DNA of 64,000 bases from Falsiroseomonas ponticola. GTDB lineage: Bacteria > Pseudomonadota > Alphaproteobacteria > Acetobacterales > Acetobacteraceae. Where the stretch lies: contig NZ_JAERQN010000007.1 of the NCBI RefSeq assembly GCF_016805305.1, positions 124,001-188,000 of the forward strand. Reading direction: 5' to 3'. Positions 1 to 8,413 of the stretch are shown piece by piece; position 1 is the stretch's first letter, and each line of letters opens with the position of its first letter. A program made the position numbers and the translations under genes. The notes under the pieces are model-generated. The model made no database searches. It saw only the letters and a list, made by a program, of their open reading frames with translations, and had not been told where the DNA came from.

Positions 1-1
1 G

Positions 2-712
2 CGCAGCACCACCTGGACGCTGGCGCGGGAAGCCTCGCTCGGCTTCGAATTCGCCGCCATCAACGTCTATGACGGCCAGGGCTTCATGGTGCACCGCGAC
101 AGCGGCGTGACCTCCGCCCGCCAGCTGGATGGCGCGACGGTCTGCGTGCAGCCCGGCACGACGACCGAGCTGAACATGGCGGACTTCTTCCGCGCCAACC
201 GCCTGCGCTTCACGCCGGTGGTGATCGAGAGCATCGAGGAGATCCGCAACGCCTTCATCTCCCGCCGCTGCGACGCCTATACCAACGACGCGTCCTCCCT
301 CGCCTCCTTCGCCGCGAGCCAGGGGGCGAATGCGAACCGCTACCTGCTGCTGCCGGAGATCATCAGCAAGGAGCCGCTGGGCCCGGTGGTCCGCAAGGGC
401 GACTGGCGCTTCTTCGACATCGTGCGCTGGACCCATTTCGCGCTGGTGACGGCGGAGGAGTTCGGCATCACCCAGGCGAATGTGGATACCTTCCTGACCA
501 GCAACAACCCGGACATCCAGCGCTTCGTGGGCCGCACCGGCGACCTGGGCCGCATGCTGGGGCTGGAGAACGACTGGGCGGTGAAGATCATCCGCGCGGT
601 GGGCAACTACGGCGAGATCTGGGAGCGCAACATGACGCCGATCGGCTTCCCGCGCGGCATCAACAACCTCTGGACCCGCGGTGGGCTGCAATACGCGCCG
701 CCGATGCGCTGA
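2..712 (+). CDS. AapJ-like amino-acid ABC transporter substrate-binding protein, 5' end cut by window
   Basis: The reading frame is open from base 2, so only the C-terminal 236 residues are present. It closely matches the complete gene at 789-1811 along its length (for example the shared TTWTL, GLENDWAV and GINNLWTRGGLQYAPPMR segments). That places it in the SBP_bac_3 group of periplasmic receptors for general L-amino-acid importers (AapJ type), which capture polar amino acids for an AapQMP-like permease. No permease or ATPase gene follows; a strong hairpin terminator lies directly downstream. The similarity to the neighbour is direct observation; the amino-acid specificity is inferred from the family. 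Confidence 0.85.
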   Translation, partial: RSTTWTLAREASLGFEFAAINVYDGQGFMVHRDSGVTSARQLDGATVCVQPGTTTELNMADFFRANRLRFTPVVIESIEEIRNAFISRRCDAYTNDASSLASFAASQGANANRYLLLPEIISKEPLGPVVRKGDWRFFDIVRWTHFALVTAEEFGITQANVDTFLTSNNPDIQRFVGRTGDLGRMLGLENDWAVKIIRAVGNYGEIWERNMTPIGFPRGINNLWTRGGLQYAPPMR

Positions 713-739
713 GCATCGCGCCACGGGCCATGGCTTTCC

Positions 740-775
740 GGGGGCGGCGGGCGACCGCCGCCCCCTTCTTCGTTT
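740..775 (+). terminator. Rho-independent terminator after the first binding protein
   Basis: An 11-bp perfect GC stem (740-750 with 755-765) closes a 4-base loop and is followed by TTCTTCGTTT. It separates the two tandem AapJ-like genes, so they are probably transcribed at different levels. Confidence 0.8.
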
Positions 776-788
776 AGGGACAACAGGC

Positions 789-1811
789 ATGAAACGCTTC
801 CTCGCCGGCGCCGTCGCGCTGCTGGCTTCCGCCCTTCCGGCGCTGGCGCAGGCGCCGGCGGCGCCCGCCGATACCGTCGCCGCCATCCGCGCCCGCGGGC
901 AGCTGGCCTGCGGCGTCACGCCGAACACCATCGGCTTCGCGACGCCCGACGGCCGCGGCGTGTTCCGGGGCCTCGATGCCGATTACTGCCGCGCCGTCGC
1001 CGCCGCGCTGCTGGGCGATCCGGAAAAGGTGCGCTTCGTGCCGCTTTCCGCGCAGCAGCGCTTCACGGCGCTGCAGGCGGGCGAGATCGACCTGCTGGTG
1101 CGCGCCACCACCTGGACCCTGTCGCGGGAGGCGCAGCTCGGCCTGGTCTTCGCCGGCGTCAACTACTACGACGGCAACGGCTTCATGGTGCGCCGCAGCC
1201 TCGGCGTCACTTCCGCCACGCAGCTCGATGGCGCGAGCGTCTGCCTGCAATCCGGATCGACGACGGAGCTGAACGTCGCCGACTATTTCCGCGCCAACCG
1301 CATGCGGCTGCAGCCCGTGCTGTTCGACAACATCGAGGAGATCCGCTCCTCCTTCGTCGCGGGGCGCTGCGATGCCTATTCGTCGGATACCTCGACGCTC
1401 GCGGCCTTCCGCGCGGGGCAGGGGGCGCAGGCCGGTGACTACGTGCTGCTGCCGGAGGTGATCAGCAAGGAACCGCTTGGGCCGCTGGTGCGGAAGGGCG
1501 ATTTCCGCTGGTTCGACATCGTCCGCTGGACCCATTTCGCGCTGGTGACGGCGGAGGAGATGGGCATCACCCAGGCCAATGTGGACAGCTTCCTGACCAG
1601 CACCAACCCGGATGTGCAGCGCTTCACGGGCCGCACCGGCGACCTTGGCCGGATGCTGGGGCTGGAGAATGACTGGGCGGTGCGCGTGGTGCGCAGCGTC
1701 GGCAATTTCGGGGAGATGTGGGAGCGCCACATCACGCCGCTCGGCTCCCCGCGGGGCATCAACAACCTCTGGACGCGTGGCGGGCTGCAATACGCGCCGC
1801 CGATGCGGTGA
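789..1811 (+). CDS. AapJ-like amino-acid ABC transporter substrate-binding protein (second tandem copy)
   Basis: 340 residues, the usual AapJ/YhdW length. The ATG at 789 is chosen because it gives a classic Sec signal peptide (positive MKR, hydrophobic core, ALA-QA cleavage near residue 20). The mature part starts with the SBP_bac_3 pattern (VAAIRARGQLACGV) and contains the ligand-lobe stretch GLDADYCRAVAAALL. It should bind amino acids in the periplasm and deliver them to a membrane permease encoded elsewhere, since none follows here. It is a tandem duplicate of the upstream gene, roughly two-thirds identical by eye. In-frame starts further upstream would add a region with no signal character. 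Confidence 0.9.
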   Translation: MKRFLAGAVALLASALPALAQAPAAPADTVAAIRARGQLACGVTPNTIGFATPDGRGVFRGLDADYCRAVAAALLGDPEKVRFVPLSAQQRFTALQAGEIDLLVRATTWTLSREAQLGLVFAGVNYYDGNGFMVRRSLGVTSATQLDGASVCLQSGSTTELNVADYFRANRMRLQPVLFDNIEEIRSSFVAGRCDAYSSDTSTLAAFRAGQGAQAGDYVLLPEVISKEPLGPLVRKGDFRWFDIVRWTHFALVTAEEMGITQANVDSFLTSTNPDVQRFTGRTGDLGRMLGLENDWAVRVVRSVGNFGEMWERHITPLGSPRGINNLWTRGGLQYAPPMR

Positions 1812-1823
1812 GGTGACCGCGCC

Positions 1824-1855
1824 TGGCCCTTCCCGGCGCGGGCCGGGAAGGGCCA
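1824..1855 (+). other. 13-bp perfect hairpin between binding protein and hydrolase genes
   Basis: Arms 1824-1836 and 1843-1855 pair perfectly around a 6-base loop, but no T-run follows. It lies just after the binding-protein stop, so it may end or stabilise that transcript. The purine-rich 3' arm (GGGAAGGG) is also the only Shine-Dalgarno-like sequence ahead of the ATG at 1866, so folding could limit translation of the hydrolase. A 15-base inverted repeat (GGCGGAT-G-ATCCGCC, 1861-1875) then surrounds the start codon. Confidence 0.5.
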
Positions 1856-1865
1856 TGATCGGCGG

Positions 1866-2753
1866 ATGATCCGCCATGTCCGCACGCCGGTCCTCGACAT
1901 CGCCTATGAGGAAAGCGGCCCGCCGGATGGCCCGCCCGTCGTGCTGCTGCACGGCTTTCCCTATGCGCCGCGCGCCTATGACGCGGTGGTGGCCAGGCTG
2001 GTGGCGGCGGGGCGGCGCTGCCTGGTGCCCTATCTCCGCGGCTATGGGCCGACGCGCTTCCTCTCCGCGGCGACGCCGCGATCCGGGCAGCAGGCCGCGC
2101 TGGGGCAGGATCTGCTGCAGTTCCTCGATGCGCTGCGGATCGGGCGGGCGGTGCTGGGTGCCTATGACTGGGGCGGGCGGGCGGCCTGCATCGTCGCCGC
2201 GCTGTGGCCCGGACGCGTGGCCGGGCTGGTGACCTGCACGGGCTACAACATCCAGGACATCGCGGGCGCCGCGCGGCCTGCCCCGGCGGAGCAGGAGCAT
2301 CGCTGGTGGTACCAGTACTATTTCCACACGGAGCGCGGGCGGGCGGGGCTGGAGGCGGACCGGCGCGGGATCACGCGGCTGCTGTGGCGGCTGTGGTCGC
2401 CCGACTGGGCCTTCGATGACGCGACCTTCGAGGCCAGCGCGCAGGCCTTCGACAACCCGGATTTCGTCGCCGTCGTGATCCAGTCCTACCGCCACCGCTT
2501 CGGCTATGCGCCGGGCGATCCGGCGCTGGAGGGGCTGGAGGCGGCGCTGGCGGCCAGGCCGGCGATCACGGTGCCGAGCCTCAACCTGCATGGCGGCAGC
2601 GACGGCGTCGGCCCGCCGGCGGGATCGGAAGGCCATCATCGACACTTCACCGGCGGCTATGAGCGCCGCGTGCTCCCGCGCATCGGCCACAACCTGCCGC
2701 AGGAGGCGCCGGAGGCCTTCGCGACGGCGGTGCTGGACCTGCCGGCGGGCTGA
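1866..2753 (+). CDS. alpha/beta hydrolase (haloalkane dehalogenase/epoxide hydrolase-like)
   Basis: 295 residues, typical for the fold. The oxyanion-hole motif HGFP is at residues 29-32. The nucleophile elbow carries Asp101 followed by WGG, the pattern of epoxide hydrolases and haloalkane dehalogenases rather than a Ser esterase. Asp246 and His275 (RIGHNLPQE) are candidates for the rest of the triad. There is no signal peptide, so it should be cytoplasmic. The substrate cannot be read from sequence. It is followed after 61 bases by an M20 peptidase on the same strand. The ATG lies in a palindrome with no clear free ribosome-binding site. Confidence 0.85.
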   Translation: MIRHVRTPVLDIAYEESGPPDGPPVVLLHGFPYAPRAYDAVVARLVAAGRRCLVPYLRGYGPTRFLSAATPRSGQQAALGQDLLQFLDALRIGRAVLGAYDWGGRAACIVAALWPGRVAGLVTCTGYNIQDIAGAARPAPAEQEHRWWYQYYFHTERGRAGLEADRRGITRLLWRLWSPDWAFDDATFEASAQAFDNPDFVAVVIQSYRHRFGYAPGDPALEGLEAALAARPAITVPSLNLHGGSDGVGPPAGSEGHHRHFTGGYERRVLPRIGHNLPQEAPEAFATAVLDLPAG

Positions 2754-2814
2754 GGCTTCGCAGCGCGGCGCGGGTCGTGTTCCATGCGGGGACAACATCC
2801 CAAGGCCGCGCCGC

Positions 2815-4089
2815 ATGCCCGACCCCGCGATCCTCGACCGTCTCCGCGCCGCCGTGGAGGCGGGGTTCGGGAAGGAGGTGGCGTTCCTGCAGGACCTCGT
2901 GCGCTTCCCCTCGCTGCGGGGGGCGGAGGCGCCGCTGCAGGACTGGATGCACCGGGAACTCGCGGCGCGCGGCTATGCGATGGACCGCTTCACCCTGGCG
3001 GATGTGCCGCTGGCCGGGCACCCCAAGGCGGCGCCGATGGTGGATGCGGACCCCGCGCGCAGCGTGCAGATGGTGGCCGCGCATCGCGCCGCGAACCCCA
3101 CCGGGCGCAGCCTGATCCTGCAGGGGCATATCGACGTGGTGCCCGAAGGCCCGCACGCCATGTGGACCCACCCGCCCTATGCGGCGGTGATCCGCGATGG
3201 CTGGCTCTATGGGCGGGGCGCGCATGACATGAAGGCCGGGGTCGCCGCCATGGTCTTCGCCATGGATGCGATCCGCGCGGCGGGGCTGGAGCCGGCGGCG
3301 GATGTCTATCTCCAGACCGTGACGGAGGAGGAGAGCACCGGCAATGGCGCGCTGGCGACGCTGCTGCGGGGCTACCGGGCGGAGGCCGCGCTGATCCCGG
3401 AGCCCACGGGCCATGCCATCACCCGCAGCCAGACGGGCACGATCTGGTTCCGGCTGCGCGTCCGCGGCGTGCCGGTGCATGTGATGGTGGCGCAGGACGG
3501 CACCAACGCCATCATGTCCGCCTATGCGCTGATCAACGCGCTCTACGCCCATACCAGGGCGCTGAACGAGGCCGGGCGGAACGATCCCTGGTATGGCGCG
3601 ACGGATCCCATCAAGTTCAACCCCGGCATCATCCGGGGCGGGGACTGGGCGTCATCGACGCCATCCTGGTGCGAGGTGGATTGCCGCATCGGCCTGCTGC
3701 CGGGGACGACGCCGGAGGAGGCGATGGCGGGGGTGGAGGCGGTGGTGAAGGCGGCCGCGAAGGGCGATGCCTTCCTGGCCAACAACCCGCCCGAGATCAC
3801 CTTCCACGGCTTCCAGACCGACCCCTATGTGCTGGAGCCGGGGTCGGAGGCCGAGGCGGTGCTGGCGGCCGCGCACCAGGCGGTGCATGGCGGCGCCATG
3901 CCGGAACGGCGCAGCACCGCCGTCAACGACACGCGCTACTACGGGCTCTACATGGGGGTCCCGGGCCTCTGCTACGGGCCGAGGGGGGAGGGGGCGCATG
4001 GCTTCGACGAGCGCACCTCGCTCGATGACCTCAAGACCTGCACGCTGACCATCGCGGCCTTCATCGCGGATTGGTGCGGGGTGCGGTGA
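2815..4089 (+). CDS. M20-family metallopeptidase (ArgE/DapE/carboxypeptidase G2-like)
   Basis: 424 residues, the usual size of ArgE/DapE-type amidohydrolases, which use two zinc ions to hydrolyse an N-acyl amino acid or peptide amide bond. The zinc motif GHIDVV (His105, Asp107), the bridging Asp138 in GRGAHDMKAG and the catalytic glutamate cluster E171-E173 are all present, with a dimerisation/lid domain in the middle. The ATG at 2815 is chosen because the family's N-terminus begins there and upstream in-frame sequence is antisense-like. The stop overlaps the ATG of the EthD-like gene (TGATG), so the two are translationally coupled. The exact substrate is unknown. Confidence 0.88.
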   Translation: MPDPAILDRLRAAVEAGFGKEVAFLQDLVRFPSLRGAEAPLQDWMHRELAARGYAMDRFTLADVPLAGHPKAAPMVDADPARSVQMVAAHRAANPTGRSLILQGHIDVVPEGPHAMWTHPPYAAVIRDGWLYGRGAHDMKAGVAAMVFAMDAIRAAGLEPAADVYLQTVTEEESTGNGALATLLRGYRAEAALIPEPTGHAITRSQTGTIWFRLRVRGVPVHVMVAQDGTNAIMSAYALINALYAHTRALNEAGRNDPWYGATDPIKFNPGIIRGGDWASSTPSWCEVDCRIGLLPGTTPEEAMAGVEAVVKAAAKGDAFLANNPPEITFHGFQTDPYVLEPGSEAEAVLAAAHQAVHGGAMPERRSTAVNDTRYYGLYMGVPGLCYGPRGEGAHGFDERTSLDDLKTCTLTIAAFIADWCGVR

Positions 4090-4784
4090 TGGGCAAGCAC
4101 CGGGTCTTCCTGGCGGCGCCGGCCGGCGCGGATCGCGCGGCCTTCCGGGCGGAGGTGCGGGCGGGGCTGGCGCCCGGGCTGCTGGCGGCGGTGCCGCAGC
4201 TTGCCGCGCTTTCCGCCTGCCTGGTGGATGCGACGCCCGCCGTGCCGCCCTGGCAGCGGCCCGGGGAGGCGCCGGCGCCGGCGGAGCCCGCCTTCGACGC
4301 GGTGATCGATGCCTGGGGGGAGGATGCGGCGCTGGAGGCGGCGCTGGCCTGGCTGGCGCCGCGCGTGGCGGGGCTGCCCCGGACCTCCATCCGCGTGGCG
4401 GAGACGGTGGAGAAGGACGGGCTGGCGCGGCCGGCCGGCCGCCGGGCGCCGGGGGTGAAGTTCCTGGCGCTGATGTGCTTCCACGACGACCTGCCGCCGG
4501 CGGCGGCGCGGCGGCTCTGGACGCATCACGCTTCGCTCGCGCTGCGCGTCCATATCGGCATGGGGCGCTATGTGCGGGACTGGGTGGAGGCGATCGGGCC
4601 GGAGGCATTGCCGGTGCCGCGCTTCGGCGGCGTGGCGGAGCTTCACTTCCCCTCGGCCGAGGTGATGGCGGCGCAGTGGTTCGACAGCGAGGCAGGGCGC
4701 CAGGCCATCATCCATGATGTCGGGCATTTCCTGGCGCGGGCGACCAGGCTCTACACCACGGAGCATGTGCTGAAGGCGGCGTAG
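4089..4784 (+). CDS. EthD-like dimeric alpha/beta-barrel protein
   Basis: 231 residues, apparently two ferredoxin-like halves. The second half has the EthD-type pattern: HHASLALRVHIGMGRYV, FGGVAELHF, then DSEAGRQAIIHDVGHFL and a late TEHVLK. EthD-like proteins act as small cytoplasmic isomerases, lyases or accessory factors in catabolic clusters, but no catalytic residue can be assigned here. The start overlaps the peptidase stop by one base, giving a two-gene operon and suggesting the two act on the same compound class. The domain call is by motif resemblance only. Confidence 0.7.
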   Translation: MGKHRVFLAAPAGADRAAFRAEVRAGLAPGLLAAVPQLAALSACLVDATPAVPPWQRPGEAPAPAEPAFDAVIDAWGEDAALEAALAWLAPRVAGLPRTSIRVAETVEKDGLARPAGRRAPGVKFLALMCFHDDLPPAAARRLWTHHASLALRVHIGMGRYVRDWVEAIGPEALPVPRFGGVAELHFPSAEVMAAQWFDSEAGRQAIIHDVGHFLARATRLYTTEHVLKAA

Positions 4785-4796
4785 CCGCCCCCAGCC

Positions 4797-4827
4797 GGCC
4801 CTCTCCCCGCCTTGGGGGGAGAGGGCC
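4797..4827. terminator. bidirectional hairpin between convergent genes
   Basis: A 12-bp perfect inverted repeat (4797-4808 with 4816-4827) with a 7-base loop sits exactly between the convergent EthD-like gene and the cupin gene. It lacks a T-run but is well placed to end transcription from both sides. Confidence 0.6.
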
Positions 4828-4833
4828 TGGCGA

Positions 4834-5346
4834 TCAGGGCGCCTTGTGGATCGGGTCCACCCAGAGGACCTGTTCCGGCTTCTCCACCGGCTCGATCTCC
4901 AGGTTCACCACCACGGCCTCGTTGTCGCTGCGCACCAGGACGCATTCCAGCGTCTCATCCGTGCTGGCGTTGATCTCCTGGTGGGGGACGTAGGGGGGGA
5001 CGAAGATGAAGTCGCCGGGGCCGGCCTCCGCCACGAATTCCAGCTTCTCCCCCCAGCGCATGCGGGCGCGGCCCTTCACCACATAGATGACGGATTCGAG
5101 GGCGCCGTGGTGATGCGCGCCGGTCTTGGCATTGGCGTGGATGTGGACGGTGCCGGCCCAGATCTTCTGGGCGCCGACGCGCGCCAGGTTGATGGCGGCG
5201 GCGCGGTTCATGCCGGGGGTCTGGGCGGTGTTCGCGTCCAGGCTGTCGCCGGGGATGACGCGGACGCCGGTGTTCTTCCAGCCATCGGGGGGCGTGTGGT
5301 GGTGCGGTTCGTCGTGGTGGTGATGCGGGATGCCATCATGCGGCAT
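4834..5346 (-). CDS. cupin-domain protein with histidine-rich N-terminus
   Basis: 170 residues. Cupin motif 1 is visible as HIHANAKTGAHHHGALES followed by YVVKGRARMRWG, and motif 2 as PGDFIFVPPYVPHQEIN, so a metal-binding double-stranded beta-helix is expected. The first 17 residues hold seven histidines (PHHHHDEPHHH), an unusual metal-binding-like tail. Cupins of this size are often cytoplasmic dioxygenases, isomerases or sugar/metal sensors; nothing here decides between them. It is a single gene, convergent with the peptidase/EthD operon. Confidence 0.85.
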   Translation of the reverse strand: MPHDGIPHHHHDEPHHHTPPDGWKNTGVRVIPGDSLDANTAQTPGMNRAAAINLARVGAQKIWAGTVHIHANAKTGAHHHGALESVIYVVKGRARMRWGEKLEFVAEAGPGDFIFVPPYVPHQEINASTDETLECVLVRSDNEAVVVNLEIEPVEKPEQVLWVDPIHKAP

Positions 5347-5504
5347 GGCGGGGTCCTTGTTCCTCGATGGGGCACTCTGGCGCCCGGCCGGGCGGGGCGC
5401 CAGAGCGGAGGACGGTCCGGCTGGCCGCGGGGCCGCGCGGGCGAATCCCTGCCACGCCGGGGCGGCGGGGGAGGAGCGATGCGCTGCCGCGCCGTCGGCG
5501 CGAC

Positions 5505-6485
5505 TCAGTCCGCCCGCGCGCCGGAGGCGCGGACGAGGGGCACCCAGAGGTCGATCTCCGATTTCAGGAAATCGGCGAAGCGGTCGGGGGTCCAGCCGCG
5601 CATGGCGGGGGTGCCCATCTCCTCGAAGCGCTGGGCGATGGCGGGGTCGGCCAGCGCCTGGTCGATGGCGGCGGCCATGCGGTTGACGATCGGCCGCGGC
5701 GTGCCGCCGGGGGCATAGATGCCGTACCAGGAATAGGCCTTGAACTCGCCGAGCCCGATCTCCCGCGCCGTCGGCACGTCGGGCGCGGCGGGGCTGCGTT
5801 CCTCGGTCGCCACGAACATCATCCGCGCCGTGCCTTCGCGGTGGAAGGGGGCGAGCAGGCTCGGGATATCCGTGGTGAAGGCGATCTCCCCCTGCTGCAG
5901 CGCCAGGAAGGTCTGGCCGGGGTTGCGGTAGGTGACGTGTTCCGCCGTCGCGCCGATGCGGGCGAGGAAGGAGGAGGAGCAGATATGGCCGGAGGTGCCG
6001 GCCCCCGCGCTGCCATAGCTGAAGCGGCCGGGATTGGCGCGGAGCAGGGCGATGAAGTCCTGCGCGTTGGTGACGCCGAGCCTGGCGGAGGCGGCGATGG
6101 CGAGCGGCACGAAGACGGTCGGCGCGACGGAGGCGAGGTCCCGCAGCGGGTCATAGGGCAGGCGGGCATAGAGGCCGAGGGCGAGGGCGGTGTTGGAGAC
6201 GGTGGCGAGGAGGAAGGTCTCCCCGTTCGGGGGCTGCTTGGCGACATAGTCCGCGCCGACCGTGCCGCCGGCGCCGACGCGGTTCTCGATCACCACGGGC
6301 TGGCCGAGGATCTCCGCCAGGCGCGGCGCCAGCAGGCGGGTGGTGATGTCCGTGCCGCCGCCGGTGCCGAAGGCGACGACGATGCGGATGGGGCGCGTGG
6401 GCCAGGGGGCCTGCGCCAGCGCCGGGTGGGCGAGGGGGGCGGCGAGGGGCAGGAGGAGGGCGGCGCGGCGGCGGAGCAGGGGCAT
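5505..6485 (-). CDS. Bug-family tripartite tricarboxylate-type substrate-binding protein
   Basis: 326 residues with a Sec leader (LRRRAALLLPLAAPL, cleavage near ALAQ). The mature part shows the Bug/TctC signatures WPTRPIRIVVAFGTGGGTD, the VVIENRVGAGG loop and GTSGHICSSSF, which line the ligand cleft. These periplasmic proteins bind carboxylates or similar small anions. No TctA or TctB membrane gene lies nearby, so it is an orphan receptor, as is common in Burkholderiales and Acetobacteraceae. It is paralogous to 7143-8135. The ligand is unknown. Confidence 0.92.
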   Translation of the reverse strand: MPLLRRRAALLLPLAAPLAHPALAQAPWPTRPIRIVVAFGTGGGTDITTRLLAPRLAEILGQPVVIENRVGAGGTVGADYVAKQPPNGETFLLATVSNTALALGLYARLPYDPLRDLASVAPTVFVPLAIAASARLGVTNAQDFIALLRANPGRFSYGSAGAGTSGHICSSSFLARIGATAEHVTYRNPGQTFLALQQGEIAFTTDIPSLLAPFHREGTARMMFVATEERSPAAPDVPTAREIGLGEFKAYSWYGIYAPGGTPRPIVNRMAAAIDQALADPAIAQRFEEMGTPAMRGWTPDRFADFLKSEIDLWVPLVRASGARAD

Positions 6486-6589
6486 GGGGCGATCCTTCGG
6501 GCACCCCGATCAAAGCGCGCCTGCCGCCGCGGCGCCTAGTGCCCATCGCGCCGCGCGGGCGCGCCCGGGGGGTATTCAGGCGGGGGTAT

Positions 6590-6982
6590 TCAGGCGGGGG
6601 GCGGGGGCAGGACCGGCAGGAGGGAGGCGTGCGGTTCCAGCATCAGCACATCCTGCCGCAGCAGGCAGACGCGGTCCCGCGCCGCGAGCCGCGTGGTGCC
6701 ATCCGCGCCGCGGCGGGTGACGTAGCGCCAGGCGGTGAGGCTGCCTTCCGCCGCGATGCGCCCGGCCAGGCGATCGGCTTCCGGCCCCGTGCCGCTGGCG
6801 GCGATGTCCTGGCGGGAGAGGCCGATCAGCAGGTCGCCGCGCATGGTGACGACGCGGAACAGGGAAGGGCTGTTGCTGGCGGAGCGGGCGCGGGCGGCGG
6901 AGACGCGGGAGGCCGCGGAGGTGAAGAGAAGCCCCAGGGCGAGGCCCTGGAGCATGGAGATCGTGTCGATTCGCGCGGGCAT
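6590..6982 (-). CDS. hypothetical protein with N-terminal hydrophobic segment
   Basis: 130 residues from the ATG at 6982. Longer in-frame starts (to 7096) add a low-complexity, basic stretch, so the shorter form is preferred. It begins with a hydrophobic segment (MLQGLALGLLFTSAASRVSA) that could be a signal peptide or anchor. The rest is a small alpha/beta region (VVTMRGDLLIGLSRQDIAA, DRVCLLRQDVLMLEP) that I do not recognise, ending in a proline run. It lies between two minus-strand Bug-family genes, but the gaps make a shared operon uncertain. The coding call rests on length and reasonable composition only. Confidence 0.5.
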   Translation of the reverse strand: MPARIDTISMLQGLALGLLFTSAASRVSAARARSASNSPSLFRVVTMRGDLLIGLSRQDIAASGTGPEADRLAGRIAAEGSLTAWRYVTRRGADGTTRLAARDRVCLLRQDVLMLEPHASLLPVLPPPPA

Positions 6983-7142
6983 GGCCGGCGACTCCGGATG
7001 GATGGCGGGGGCATTCTGCCCTTGATCCGTGGCCGAACCGTGTCGCGGCTGTTTCGTCTGTTTCGCCAGCCGCGCGGGGTTCGCCGGGGGCATCATGCGC
7101 CCGCCGGCCTTGCCCGGTGAATAACAAATCGCGGGCCGCGCC

Positions 7143-8135
7143 CTATTCGCGGATGTTCAGGCTGCGCACCAGCGGCGCCCAGGTGGCGTTCTCCTCCCGC
7201 ACATAGGCGGCGAAGCGGTCGGGGTTCCAGCCGGTCATGGCCGGCGTGCCCATCTCCTCGAACCGCCGCTGGATGGTGGCGTCGGAGAGCACCGTCTCCA
7301 GCGCCTGGGCCATGCGGTCCACGATGGGGCGGGCCAGGCCGGCGGGGCCGAAGATGCCGTACCAGGAATAGGCCTTGTAGTCGGGCATGCCGGCTTCCCG
7401 CGCCGTCGGCACATCCGGCACCAGGCTGCTGCGCTCATCGGTCGCCATGAAGACGATGCGGGCGGTGCCGGCATCGTGGAAGGGCTTCAGCAGGCTGGCG
7501 ATGTCGCAGCAATAGTGGATCTCCCCCGATTGCAGCGCGGTGAAGACCTGGCCGCCGCCGCGATAGGGGACGTGGATCGCCTGCGTTCCCGTCTTGATGG
7601 CGAAGGTGGCGGCGGCGATGTGGCCGGAGGAGCCGACGCCCGAGCTGCCATATTGGTAGTGGCCCGGCCGCGCCTTCATCAGCGCGACGAAGTCCTGGGC
7701 GGTGCGCGCCGTGACGCCGCGCTGCGTGATGGCAAGGCCGATGGGCACGAAGACGGTGGGGGCGACCGGCGTCAGGTCCCGGATCGGGTCGAAGGGCATC
7801 GGCGTGGGCAGGCCGGGGGCCAGGCCGATGGGGGAGAGGGTGGCGAGGACGAAGACCTCCCCGTTCGGGGGCTGCTTGGCGACATAGTCGGTGCCGACCA
7901 CGCCGCCGGCGCCGGCGCGGTTCTCGATCACCACGGGCTGGCCCAGCACCTCCTGCAGCCGGGGGGCGATGATGCGGGTGGTGACGTCCGACCCGCCGCC
8001 GCCGCCGAAGGGCACCACGATCCGCACCGGGCGCTGCGGCCAGGCGCCGGGGGCGGTGCCCTGGCCGATGGCGGGGGTGGCGAGGAGGGCGGCCGGGGCG
8101 GCGAGGAGGGTCCGGCGGCGGAAGGGCGAGGTCAT
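7143..8135 (-). CDS. Bug-family tripartite tricarboxylate-type substrate-binding protein
   Basis: 330 residues from the ATG at 8135. The frame stays open far upstream, but that part runs antisense to nrdA and is not coding. The leader FRRRTLLAAPAALLATPAIGQ suggests export. Bug-family signatures follow: WPQRPVRIVVPFGGGGGSD, VVIENRAGAGGVVGTDYVAKQPP and VGSSGHIAAATF. It is clearly paralogous to 5505-6485 (shared WYGI, RRFEEMGTPAM and GWNPDRFA-type segments). It is an orphan receptor with no membrane partner nearby; the ligand is unknown. An NrdR-like box lies only 11 bases upstream of the start. Confidence 0.92.
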   Translation of the reverse strand: MTSPFRRRTLLAAPAALLATPAIGQGTAPGAWPQRPVRIVVPFGGGGGSDVTTRIIAPRLQEVLGQPVVIENRAGAGGVVGTDYVAKQPPNGEVFVLATLSPIGLAPGLPTPMPFDPIRDLTPVAPTVFVPIGLAITQRGVTARTAQDFVALMKARPGHYQYGSSGVGSSGHIAAATFAIKTGTQAIHVPYRGGGQVFTALQSGEIHYCCDIASLLKPFHDAGTARIVFMATDERSSLVPDVPTAREAGMPDYKAYSWYGIFGPAGLARPIVDRMAQALETVLSDATIQRRFEEMGTPAMTGWNPDRFAAYVREENATWAPLVRSLNIRE

Positions 8136-8145
8136 GGGGGCGGCA

Positions 8146-8161
8146 TCCCTATATCTTGTGG
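8146..8161. promoter_or_regulatory. NrdR-box-like sequence (distal)
   Basis: TCCCTATATCTTGTGG matches 12 of 16 positions of the NrdR consensus aCaCwAtATaTwGtGt by my alignment. It is far (about 340 bases) from nrdA and lies just upstream of the divergent Bug gene, so a role in nrd control is uncertain. Confidence 0.35.
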
Positions 8162-8413
8162 TGGGCATGATGGGGCGGGCGGGCGGAATCGCGAAGGGGC
8201 GGGCGGGGGGAAAGCGCGGCGGGGCTGTGGATTGCGTGGACACCGGGGATGCCTTGGAATCCCACGCGAATGGGGGTGGAGCCGCGGCGCGGCAGGGCGT
8301 AATTTGCTTTCCGTCAATGAACGAAACGGGAACTTCGGCGCGCCTGTAGGGACCACAAAAAAATTGCAACAGGTGAACTGCGGGGCGCATGTGGTGTTTG
8401 GGTGAGTGTGGCA

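Noticed and set aside
774..2816. A 680-codon minus-strand frame
   Set aside because: Antisense to the AapJ-like receptor and the hydrolase, with Arg-rich shadow composition.
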